In this document: piece by piece, positions 1-9,681 of the stretch
Layout of the letters: every line of letters starts with the position of its first letter
How positions within the stretch are numbered: the first letter of the stretch is position 1
NCBI RefSeq assembly: GCF_958298935.1
Contig: NC_084932.1
Location: forward strand, 8,039,501 to 8,103,500
Direction of reading: 5' to 3'
Origin: Phragmites australis
Taxonomy: Eukaryota > Streptophyta > Magnoliopsida > Poales > Poaceae
Length of the DNA stretch: 64,000 bases
Notes under the pieces: model-generated
Seen by the model: the letters and a program-made list of their open reading frames with translations, nothing else
What the model was told of the DNA's origin: nothing
Database searches by the model: none
Position numbers and translations under genes: made by a program

Positions 1-845
1 AAATTCTTGTGATGTTTTATTGCATAGGAACGTGGGAGAAGCACCATAACCTTACTCGGATGCCACTCCTCGAAGGCCAAGTCTACTCGGACTCAAGGCT
101 GAGCTCTAGTCATGGCCGTGGTCATGGTTGTGGTCGAAGTCGTGGTCGAAGTCGAGTTACAGGATAGCACGTCAGTAAAACGGGCATAACTCTCTCATAC
201 GAAGTCCGTTTTAGGTAATCTTGGACATTCTGGAAAGCTTACGATGAGCCCTTTCCAATGGATATGAGCTTGACCAAATATTCCTTATAGTTTGGTCAGA
301 GTCAAAGGAATAAGGTGCTGCATCACCGTTTTGAACCCTGCCGGGTTTTGTAATCGTGTTGGAGTCAGAGTCCAAGTTGTGCACGCCTCTCTCCACGGTT
401 CCACAACCCTAGGTCGACTATATATATACAGTAGCCATCATAGTTTAGACTTGGGTTTAGCTTAGATTATTCTGTTTATTACAGTTTCACCATTTATCAG
501 TTTGTTGAACCCCAAACTCAAGTGCTTCATTGGTAATTAGCAATATTCAGATTGCATATACCTATTTTTGCTTGTGTTCTCGATTCGCTTGCAGGAAAAG
601 CCTTCTTGGCGAGGTCAACCGCGTCTTGGCACGGTTGATAACCACGGAGTAGTTGTGTAGTGGTTGCGAGGGTTCTTGATCTGTTCGGATCGAAGCCTTT
701 GGATCATCAATGTCGAAACTCCACTAATCGACTTATCATATTACCTTCGAAAGATCAGGCAAATACGCATCACTTAGTATATCGATTAGACACCTGGCTG
801 GCATTTGTTGGTGTACCAGGACCTAATTGATGGACCATGCTTCGT
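1..845 (+). mobile_element. LTR-like fragment, family not identified
   Basis: No coding sequence is convincing here. A TATA-like run (ctatatatata, from about 418) is followed by T-rich, GT-rich sequence resembling the R/U5 part of a plant LTR. Its left end is outside the window. At about 846 it gives way to sequence that matches the Tekay-type LTR at 7154-9681, so two repeats are joined here. The assignment rests on general appearance only. Confidence 0.35.
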
Positions 846-1589
846 AGTGATCTCCTAGTGACACACCACTGGCGTGTGTTAAGTGTTTGCGCAACACGAC
901 AACATGGATATTATGACTCGTGGCTATAAGTTGGACAACCTCTGCAGAGTGTAAAACTGTTATAACAGCCGTGCCCATGGTTTTGGGAGACTTAGATCCT
1001 CACATGATTAGTTGGTCATGGTAAAGGTTTGGCTATAGGTTGGTGATACGGGTGATGGTTGGATAGTTATGGTTTGTAAGGTGGTTAGCCTTGGGTAATG
1101 TCTAGTTGTTGGGTTATATTCACTTAATAACTACTTAATGCTTTTGAATTACATTACTATTTTCTTTACTCACATTTACGCAAATGTACCATGTGTTAGC
1201 CTATTCTTGTTGTAAGCCTACATATCATTATCTTTCCCACACTTGCTCAGTACTCTATGTGCTTACCCTTGCTATCTCCCCCAATACATATGTTGCTCAG
1301 TGGAAGACTTCCAAGACTTTCAAGATGACAACTTGGTGTACTAGGAGTGTGTTCCTAGTCGGTGCCTGTGGAGTCGTGTGGTCGCCGATGCTTTTGTTCC
1401 ACTGCCGTCATTTAGTTGCTGTCATTTAGCTAATAGGTTGTTTAGGTGAAGTCTTTAATGTAAGAGTTAAATGGTTGTAACTTAGAAGTATTGCTTTTTT
1501 TACTTCACTTGTGATGTCCTTATATGCGTTGAACTTTTTGGGCACACATAAGCCGCACTTGGTTTTGTTCGTTAAAACCGGGTGTGACA
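846..1589 (+). mobile_element. 3' fragment of a Tekay-type gypsy LTR
   Basis: This is the reverse complement, with divergence, of about 7154-7940 in the LTR described below. Shared landmarks are the cacgccagtggtgtg block, the block around ctctgcagaggttgtccaac, the taacagccgtg block and the terminus reading ...accgggtgtgaca. The LTR ends at 1589. The next bases (ccctactag) are not a primer-binding site, so this is a solo or 3' LTR remnant. Its 5' part is missing. Confidence 0.75.
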
Positions 1590-1611
1590 CCCTACTAGTT
1601 CTTAAATGAAA

Positions 1612-1974
1612 GGCCCATAATTATTAGCATCTTACTCTTAACTACTTCCATATCTGTCTCTTCAAGGAAGTCGAACTTCTCTAATATCTTGGGCCACGAC
1701 ATGTCGTTCCTGATCAAATCATGAACCACGTGCGTATCACCTCATTCGCCAGTCTACAATCTGTAGCTGATGGGCATGTGATACTTAACAACAATCCCAA
1801 AAACTGACTTGTATGGCCCCAGAACTCTCTCTGGTGCAGTTGGCTCCCTTGCTAGTGAAACCTTCATGATCACAAATCGTCTACTAGGCATCTTGGAGGG
1901 ACCTCAGACACGATGCCACTCCAGGGATTGCTCATTATCGTGACCCTCTGGAGCATCAAGCATCTGCGCATAAG
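1612..1974 (-). pseudogene. CACTA second-ORF remnant (Transposase_24-like region)
   Basis: One minus-strand frame reads about 120 codons with three in-frame stops. It contains stretches such as PSRRFVIMKVSLAREPTAPE, RVLGPYKSVFGIVVKYHMPI and, near the end, FDFLEETDMEVVKSKMLIIM. From memory, the last part resembles the segment before the Transposase_24 region of plant En/Spm proteins. The family assignment is moderate and leans on the transposase remnant in the same orientation at 5810-7150. It could instead be an unrelated repeat protein. Confidence 0.45.
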
Positions 1975-2463
1975 TGAAAAAACTATTAGGAACCTATATG
2001 ATAATATGTAGGTAAGATGCATTCATCTAATTATGAATTACCTCATTGCCTCCATGGGTGTTTGTTTGGTCCAGGTTGAGGTAGTGGCTCGGGCTACCTT
2101 CTTCAATGTTTGATGGTAGCACTACATCTCGTTCTAGCACTTTTGCTGGATCAGCGGTTGGTGATGCCATCTCTTCTTGGGAGTTTTGCATGTGATGACG
2201 ACGAGTGGTTGAGTATTCTACATATAAAGAGCAAAGGAAGGAGGGAGATAGAGATAAAGCCGATAAGGGAGGGAGAGAGGTTGTCGAAAGAGTGATATAA
2301 CCATGAAGGAATCAATAGATAGAATACATACACATAATATTGTAACAAAAAAAGTCACATCTTACATAGCAAAATAGGCATAAAGGTACTGACAGTTGAC
2401 ACATTGATCTTACAAGTCACATCATCTTACATAGCAAAATAATGATTATTACAACCAGAACTA

Positions 2464-2676
2464 GGATTATGACATCTTTACTCGTGAAATCACACTTCTT
2501 ATTTTCGAAGTTAACTCGGCTTGGACAACTTGACTGTTGTATGCCGCAACAGCTTCATGTTTGGACTTATATCCTTTGTAACATGCTCCTTTGAATCCAT
2601 TAACTTGTGCATGGCATTCCTCCCAACTGGAGGACACTCCACTTTGCCGACCACGATGAACAGCATACCATGTCAT
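2464..2676 (-). pseudogene. RNase H1 N-terminal (Cauli_VI/viroplasmin-like) domain fragment
   Basis: The 69-codon reading frame has the pattern of the small RNA/DNA-hybrid-binding domain at the N terminus of RNase H1: WYAVHRGRQSGV, then SSWEECHAQVNGFKG, then CYKGYKSKHEAVAAY. Key features are the aromatic W-Y start, G-R, SWxEC, the V-x-G-F/K-G turn and the final AxxAY. In grasses such domains often occur as small exons linked to CACTA elements. No RNase H catalytic domain follows, so this is an orphan exon or fragment. Flanking exons were not recognised. Confidence 0.6.
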
Positions 2677-4270
2677 ACCAGTCCTAAATTTCAGATAATT
2701 TGCAAAAATGATATACTACAAACCACACTAACACCAAAGAATGTTCTTGAAAAAAACTATTAGGCACAATATCTCTAGCAAATAGCTTTATTAGGACTTT
2801 ACTACTGATTACCTGTTCAGAGAGAAAGCATTCTTCTTAAGTCAGCATTTATGTGACAATCCTACTAGTTCAGAGAGCAGCTTCTTTCAAGGTGAGCTGG
2901 ACGCCCTTCCTCTCCGAACAGGTAATCAATACTAAAGTCCTCAAGTCATATCATCATCGCCACTATTTTATTGTATTTCAAAAGAAGTGTTTGCTTCTCC
3001 GTAGAGTGTATTTACCTGAAAATAGTGTATAACAACTCAATATTAATGTAAAATCTGGAAATCTAGTAGCATTTGCATCAAATTATGGAGATAATTATCT
3101 CCTTTCATCATTTGCTCATCTAACAACGAACAACAGAAGGTCACAAAAATCTATAGAATAGGCTCCAGCAGTAGAATCATAATCTCCCTTATACATGGCC
3201 TAATGTTCTCAGCTCGAATTGGCATCAAAGTGCTATTATAATGTAACCACTGCAACAAGAATATTCCCAGGTGTTTAATTTGCTAAACGAACAGGAATAC
3301 AAACTCCCAATTAATGAGCCTGACTTTATCATTATGCTGGATCATACGTGCTACAAATTATTCTGTGCATCTTGTGCTATTAGAATTCTAATTATATTAT
3401 CATCAAGTTATTAAGCATTAATGAAAACTGTCATTAGATACATCTAACATCTGTCTAGCACCATTAATGATTCATCAACACGTAAATTCATCTTGATACA
3501 TATAGCTTGTCATATAAGCATGCAACTTTTCCACTTTTGCTTTCTTTACCATCAGAAAACTTTGCAGATTATTGTGCATATTTTGAAACAGAGTTCACAC
3601 TAATGCCAAAGGACATGCTAATTTTAAGACAATATTTGCTACTTCTATCACTCATTTCTTCATCTACCTTTCACTAAAAGGATCATGATTTGTACATGTT
3701 ATGCATACCATCAAATTAAACTTTTCAACTTCATTCACATCTCCCATTGCAGTAAAGGAACAACCTCAAGTTCAATAACCTATCTAGTGTCATCCGCTAC
3801 TTTTCTAAAGAGTAATGGCAATGAGATCCCTACATGACTATGCAAGATATAATCATCATATTTGTTCAGTGAGACGACCTTTTATTCAACTAGTTTCTTA
3901 CATACCCCTTGGCCACACTCACAAAACACTTGCAGCCCTTCGCCGCAACATGCTTCCCATATTCAAAAGATTGTAAGATGGTGAACGGTTATGTAATGAG
4001 AAGAACATCTTCACAAGCTCAGCAGCAGTGAGCTATGCACCCATATTTACCCCACTGCAAGTGTACAACCCCAAGGCAAGCACCAATTTGACCTTGATAA
4101 CATGGCCAGAAAAAAAATACAGACTCAGTACTACTACTACATAACACAAATACAATATTTTTTAAAGAAATGATAAAAAATTAATGCTTGAATTTCAACT
4201 AAGGATTATATACCACTTGCCTCCATTACACTAGCTAGGAGACAGAGAGGTGAGGTAAGAAGGTCAGTAT
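2677..4270. other. AT-rich non-coding stretch inside the CACTA remnant
   Basis: No supportable gene was seen. The one structured item is an inverted repeat at 2793-2818 and 2916-2941. The rest has short ORFs without recognisable domains and looks like decayed intron or subterminal transposon sequence. Confidence 0.4.
2793..2941. repeat. 26-bp inverted repeat with 97-bp spacer
   Basis: The arm at 2793-2818 (aggactttactactgattacctgttc) is matched in reverse complement by 2916-2941 with two mismatches, so the segment could form a hairpin. It may be a small MITE-like element or a rearranged piece of the surrounding transposon. Confidence 0.6.
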
Positions 4271-4559
4271 GAGGTTCAGAATGGCTGATACCTGCAAGAC
4301 GGCAAGGGTTTGGGTGGTGGGGTGCACGGGCTAGATGTCGAGGAAGATGGGAATGGCACCGGGGAGGAGGACGGCGATGACGATAGGGAGGAGGACGATG
4401 GTGTCGAGGAGGACAGGGAAGGCAAGCACGGGATCATCGGTGCGGGCTCGTGGTCCTCCGGAAGTGTGGGCTCCTCGGCGTGAGGAGGCGTTTTGGCGGA
4501 GGGCACATGGTAGGGGAAAAGTTTTCAAAGTGTCAAAGGGCATAGGGTGTCGAGTCATT

Positions 4560-5190
4560 TTATAGGGGAGGACTTTCACTGTCGGCTCAATATGACCATC
4601 AGTAGTAAAATGGTACATTCACTGTCGGCTCAAGAGGACTACTGGCAGTGATACTACTTTCACTGCCGGCCCAATAAGTCCACCGACACTGAAAGTAGTT
4701 TCACTACCGGCCCAATATGTCCACCGGAAGTGAAACCCCTTTCACTGCTGGTGCTGTGGGGTGCAAAAAATTTGTTTTAGCTTCGCACACGTGCGCAGAG
4801 ACTCGAACCCACGACATGCACCAAGTAAGACCGAACAAACCACTGTGCTACTCAAGTGATTTCGATTCAGTTTGTACTATCTATATTTATTAACATTTTA
4901 TTTACCTAAAATCCTAATATATATTTATGTAAATATGAACTTGATATATACCAAAATTAAGTTTTGTATATACCTAAATTTCCTGATTCAATTTTCTATT
5001 TAAATAAATATGCTCATACCTAAGTTTCTATATTGGGGCTTGCTAATTAGTGAAATGGTACCTTCACTGTCGACTCAAGAGGACTACCGGCAATGAAACT
5101 ACTTTCACTGTCGGCCCAATAAGTCCACTGACAGTGAATGTAGTTTCACTACCGGCCCAATATGTCCACTGGCAGTGAAACCCCTTTCAA
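4560..5190. repeat. CACTA subterminal-type repeats
   Basis: Short units of the form ttcactg(c/t)cgg(c)ccaataagtccac, in both orientations, recur at least eight times between about 4570 and 5180. Clustered 10-20 bp subterminal repeats in both orientations are a hallmark of CACTA elements, where they serve as transposase-binding sites. They support assigning 1600-7153 to this superfamily. Confidence 0.6.
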
Positions 5191-5503
5191 TGCTGGTGCC
5201 ACAGGGTGCAAAAAATTGTTTTATCTTCGTGCGCGCGCAGAGACTCGAACCTATGACTTGCACCAAGTAAGACCGAACAAACCATTGTGCTACTCAAGTG
5301 ATTTCGATTGAGTTTGTACTATCTATATTTAATAACATTCTATTTACCTAAAATCCTAATACATATTTATTTAAATTTGAACTTGCTATGTACCAAAATT
5401 AAGTTTTGTATATACCTAAATTTCCTGGTTCAAATTTCTAATTCAATAAAAAATTCAAATAAATATGTTCATACCTAAGTTTCTATATTGGGGCTTGCGA
5501 ATT
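4608..5503. repeat. Direct tandem duplication, two copies of about 445 bp
   Basis: Copy 1 spans about 4608-5050 and copy 2 about 5053-5503. Both start with aaatggtac and run through the subterminal repeats, a tRNA-like segment (actcgaaccc...ctgtgctactcaagtg) and an AT-rich tail ending ttctatattggggcttgc. The copies differ by scattered substitutions and small indels, so the duplication is not recent. Confidence 0.85.
4795..4857 (-). other. tRNA-like segment with A-box and B-box motifs (second copy about 5236-5297)
   Basis: Read on the minus strand, this has gtagcacagtggtt, close to the pol III A box, and about 33 bases later gtgggttcgagtct, close to the B box. No full cloverleaf is evident, so it is not called a tRNA gene. 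It may be a tRNA-derived SINE head or tRNA-like remnant captured in the transposon. It was duplicated with the 445-bp repeat. Confidence 0.4.
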
Positions 5504-5809
5504 AATTAAAAAGTATAGTTGGAGCTTCATATATATCTTAATTTCATCGATAAATATTTTAAATAATTAATAATTGAAAATAAATATGCTCATAACTTTA
5601 GGTAGTTCATTAAAAATAAAAAATAGTAATACATAGCAATAGTGCTAGCTTGTGCTATTGCTAATTCATTATTAAAAATAAAAAATCAATATGCTCAATA
5701 ATAAAGAGATCTTCCACCATAAACTACAAACTGAAGCTTCCATAACAAAAGTGAGGTATAATTGCATCTATAACAAATTCATATATAGTAATTAATACAA
5801 TTTAGCTAC
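5504..5809. other. AT-rich stretch without a gene
   Basis: Very AT-rich sequence downstream (minus-strand sense) of the transposase remnant. It contains no recognisable domain or repeat beyond homopolymer-like runs. Confidence 0.4.
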
Positions 5810-7150
5810 TTTATCTTAACGATTCGCCTTTCATTATGATCACGGCATACATAGAGAGGTTCGTCGGTGTCTTCCAAAGCACCTAGGTCGACATCCTCTC
5901 TGAAAGGAGGTAGCACGTAGAATTGATTGTAGTCTTCCTCGTCAACAACATTCTCTACTCCAACAATCCTTCTTTTTATTGAAGAACCACGTGGCGCTCC
6001 TCCTTGTTAGCAGGGTCCGGGTCCTTTACATAGAAGACATGCATAACATCATTTGCAAGTACAAATGGTTCTTCTCTGTATCCAACGAGTTTTTGATCCA
6101 CTGTAGACATACCGTACTTCTCGATATTTACACCGCCTGGGAGTCTGACCCATTGGCAATGGAAAAGAGGAACCTTTAACACTCCATAGTTGAGCTTCCA
6201 GATCTCCTCTATGAATCTGTAGTAGGTCTTCCTATTTCCATTGCAGTCATAGGCAATTATACCAACATCGCTATTTTGGTTGCGCTCTTATTATCTTAAG
6301 ATCTCGTATAAAATATATAGGCATTATGTCATATCCTTGGAATGTGAGGATTGTAGTTGATGGTCCGTGAGCCAGCACAGTCAACTGAGCACACTCTATC
6401 TACTTATACATCGCATGTCTACGTAACCAGGCGCCAAAATGATCTCGGTGCTCTCACACGATTCAAATATCAGACTTCCTTGGGTTTCTGGTGCGTAGCA
6501 TCTTCTGGTATTTTTCAACATATGGGTCTACTACAATTGATTGTTATAGAATTATAAAATGTGCTTGTGTGAATGAAATGGGGTCATTAGTGCGGAATGA
6601 GTTTGCACCTATCGTCCCTTTCCCCTATAGCCTCCCCTCATGTCAAGATACAGACACACCAATCGATTTGAGATTCACGTAGTCGACGCAGAAATCAATG
6701 ACCTCATCGGTTCCCTAGCCCTCGGCCTTGCAGCCTTTCGGTCGATTTCAGTTACGAACATATTTCTTCAGAACTCCCATGAACCTCTCGAAAGGGTACA
6801 TCTGATGCAGAAACACGGGGCCAAGAATCTGTATCTCTTTCAAAATGTGAATAATGAGGTGCACCATGATATCAAAAAACAATGGAGGGAACAACACCAC
6901 AAGCTAGGATAGAGTCTCGACCACGTCTTCCTGCAGCTTATCTAGCTTGGTCGGATCGATGGCCTTCTGTGATATCACATTGAAGAATGAACACAGCTTT
7001 ATGATTGGGTTTCGGACAGCATTGCGCGTAGGGTGAAGTTATCTCGTTTGTATGCATCTCAAAGCTGCACACCATCGTTCCACAGTATTACAAGATCTTC
7101 TATTAATGGTTTCAGGTAGACATCGATATTGTTACCACGTTGCTTCGGCC
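5810..7150 (-). pseudogene. CACTA transposase (TNP2-type) C-terminal remnant, DUF4218 and DUF4216 regions
   Basis: On the minus strand, from about 6910 down to 6640, the reading FPPLFFDIMVHLIIHILKEI, then VFLHQMYPFERFMGVLKKYV, then GTDEVIDFCVDYVNLKSIGV is diagnostic of the region after the catalytic TNP2 domain (DUF4218). Further on (6182-5976), GVLKVPLFHCQWVRL, KYGMSTVDQKLVGY and EPFVLANDVMHVFYVKD mark the DUF4216-like tail. Stops occur after YVRN and in the KAEG segment, and frames shift between the blocks. The catalytic N-terminal part is absent because the LTR starting at 7154 interrupts the gene. Confidence 0.85.
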
Positions 7151-7153
7151 CTG

Positions 7154-9681
7154 TGTCACACCCGGTTTTAACTGCCAAAACCAATTGCGGCTTATGTGTG
7201 CCTAGAAAGTTTAACACACATAAGGACATCATAGGTGAAGTAACAAAAGCAATACTTTATTCAATTAAACGTTCACTTCTTACAATAAAAGACTTCACCT
7301 AAGAAACCTCAAAATTAACCTAAACGACATCATCTAAACGACGGCAGCGAAACGAAAGCATTGGCGACCAATACTCCACAGGCACCGACTGGAAGACACG
7401 CTCCTTAGAACGCCAGGTCGTCATCTTGGAAATCCTCAAAGTCTTCCACTGAGCAGCATATGTTTTTGTAGGAGAAAGCAAGGGTGAGCACATAATGTAC
7501 TCAGCAAGTGTGGGAAAATAATGACATGCAGGCTTATATCAAGAATAGGCTGACACAAGGTATTATTTGCATAAATGCGAGTAATGAAAACACATTTGGA
7601 CTCAAAAGCATTAGACAAGTATTAAATGAATGTAACCCAATAATCCATCATCTAGCATACAAGGTTCCCCACCCTGCATACCATAACTGTCTAGTACTCC
7701 CTGTACTAAGACCAAAACCAAACCACCTAGTACTCCCTGTACCAGAACCAAACCAAACCACCATCTAATCATGTGAGGATACAAGTCTCTCATATCCGTG
7801 AGCACGGCTGTTATAACAGTTTTACACTCTGCAGAGGTTGTCCAACTTTACCCACGAGTCAGTGAATTCCATGTTGCCGTGTTTGCAAGACACTTAACAC
7901 ACGCCAGTGGTGTGCCGCCAAGAATCACTGTATGACACTTTCCACTAACCAGAGACTAATCCAGTGTGTGTCTGCCAACTAGGTTTCACCGCCAGGCTTT
8001 ACGCAAGCAAAGCTCCTACCCAGAAGCCCCCTTTTGTGCTGACCCAACGCACATTGGACAGACTTTAATCAGTATGTCACGCCTTACCCATATCAGCCTC
8101 GTGGTTGGTACGTTACTTCTTGGGTTGTCGCTCCACGAACCGGTCCTTACTTAGGTTACTTGAGCAATTGCTAAACCAACATCATAACCATGAACACTAT
8201 CACCAACATCCCTATGCTCAAGACCTAAGGTTCCATGTTGCTAAAACATCATCATATTAACCATCATTACTGCATATGTTCATTAGTCAAAATTATGACA
8301 CTTCCCAATATCCCAAAAGCAAGGTTAAGCAATCTATCCATAAAAGACTCCTAACCATAACCCATCTAGGTTCCAAGGGATGATAAGGGAATATCTAGGG
8401 AAAAACCCTAACATAGGTGACTACCCATCATATTGACAGATATTGCATGCAGTTTTGTAAAACAAAACATTTAAAAATGTAGGTTCAATATGATCAAGGA
8501 CACTTGCCTTCTCCTTGCTGTTGCTCAGTGTATTCTTGCTCCTGGTCTTGATGTTCTTCAAATTGATCCAGAACGTTATCGGCTAATCGCACAATCACCG
8601 GCAAATAAACAAACAAGATACACTAAGAACAGAGCACAAAACAAAAGAACAACGACATAAAAACTAGCTAAAAAGAAAGAACACTGAAAAACGAATCTAT
8701 CGGCGCAAGAATCGCTTAAATCGGAGCTACGAAGAAAAAGTTAGGGCTAAAACAAGTCTAGGGTTAAATCTGGAAAAAGAAAAGGGCCTAAATTGAATTA
8801 ACAGAAAGTGGCAACACGTGGCAGCTTCTGATTGGTTGACCGAAGGGGTAAGAACAGATCTAATATGGGCCAATGGCTTCAGATCCGACGGCTGGGGAAG
8901 GTTTGGGCGGTCGGCAGGGTGGTTCTCGGCAAAGCCGAACTCGGGCACGGCGGCGGCTAGCCGGAGACAAGCGCTAATCTCGTCGCCGGCCTCGGATCAC
9001 GATGACAAGCGGCGGAACACGACGAGAAGGAAATGGCGATCTCGTTTTGGAGCTTACCGAGGGTGGCGCGGCACGGGAAGGTGCTCGGCGACGGAAGGGG
9101 GCGGCGGCTGCTTCGGGAACTCGACGGAAGGGGATCCCGGGGATTTGATTTGGCGGCTTTCTAGAAGTTCTCGGGTTCGGTTTGGGCTTAGATTCGAACG
9201 GAAGACGGCGGCCGGCGTGTTCCCGTGTCTGCGTCGGAGTTCGACTGAGGAGGAAGAAGGTTCTGACATGCGGGACCCGCATGTCAGCGGCTTGGGTGAG
9301 GCAACTCGGCCCATGGGCTGGCGTGCGAAGATGGGCCGAGGCAGGCTGCCCGGGTGGGAGGGGAGGTCGGCGGTGGCTGGGCCGAAGCTGAGGAGAGGTT
9401 GGGTCGAAAAGGGAAAAGGCAGCCCGTGAGAGGTTTTATTCTTTTTCTTTTTCCTATGAATTCAAAATCCAGGCAAAAACTCTTCAAATAAATTCATCAA
9501 AAATTCAAATAAAATACTACTTGCCTAGTTCAGCATGAATGCAAAATATTCACTTATATCCTATGTCATTTACATCTTCTTTCATATAAAATAGGATTTT
9601 CTCTTTCTTAAAATATTTAAACTCATTTTGAACTTATCAAATATTGAGAAATTTTAGAATTGGAAAAATTAGGGTGTTACA
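7154..9681 (-). mobile_element. 3' LTR of Tekay-type gypsy element 1
   Basis: On the minus strand the LTR starts TGTAACACCCTAATTT at 9681 and ends ...AACCGGGTGTGACA at 7154, about 2.53 kb. It is bounded internally by a polypurine tract (AAGGGGGG on the minus strand, about 9687-9695). Its right side (8800-9430) is GC-rich, and the 203-codon open frame there is not credible as a gene. The LTR sits in the CACTA transposase remnant. The matching 5' LTR is absent, so no dating from the LTR pair is possible. Confidence 0.85.

Larger units (their letters stand above)
1600..7153 (-). mobile_element. Decayed CACTA (En/Spm) DNA transposon
   Basis: Three coding remnants on the minus strand lie in the order expected of a CACTA element: a TNP2-type transposase tail (5810-7150), a domain resembling the RNase H1 N-terminus (2464-2676) and a second conserved ORF (1612-1974). 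Between them are repeats of the ttcactgccggcccaata type, typical of CACTA subterminal regions. No terminal CACTA repeat was found. The left end abuts an LTR at 1589 and the right end is cut by the LTR starting at 7154. Confidence 0.7.

Noticed and set aside
4795..4857. Possible tRNA gene
   Set aside because: A- and B-box-like motifs are present but no acceptor stem or complete cloverleaf can be drawn, and it is duplicated within a transposon.
6640..6912. 90-codon plus-strand frame
   Set aside because: It is the antisense shadow of the CACTA transposase block, which reads FPPLFFDIMVHL on the minus strand.
8818..9429. 203-codon open frame on the plus strand
   Set aside because: It lies wholly inside the GC-rich part of an LTR, overlaps equally open frames on the other strand and has no domain; open by base composition.
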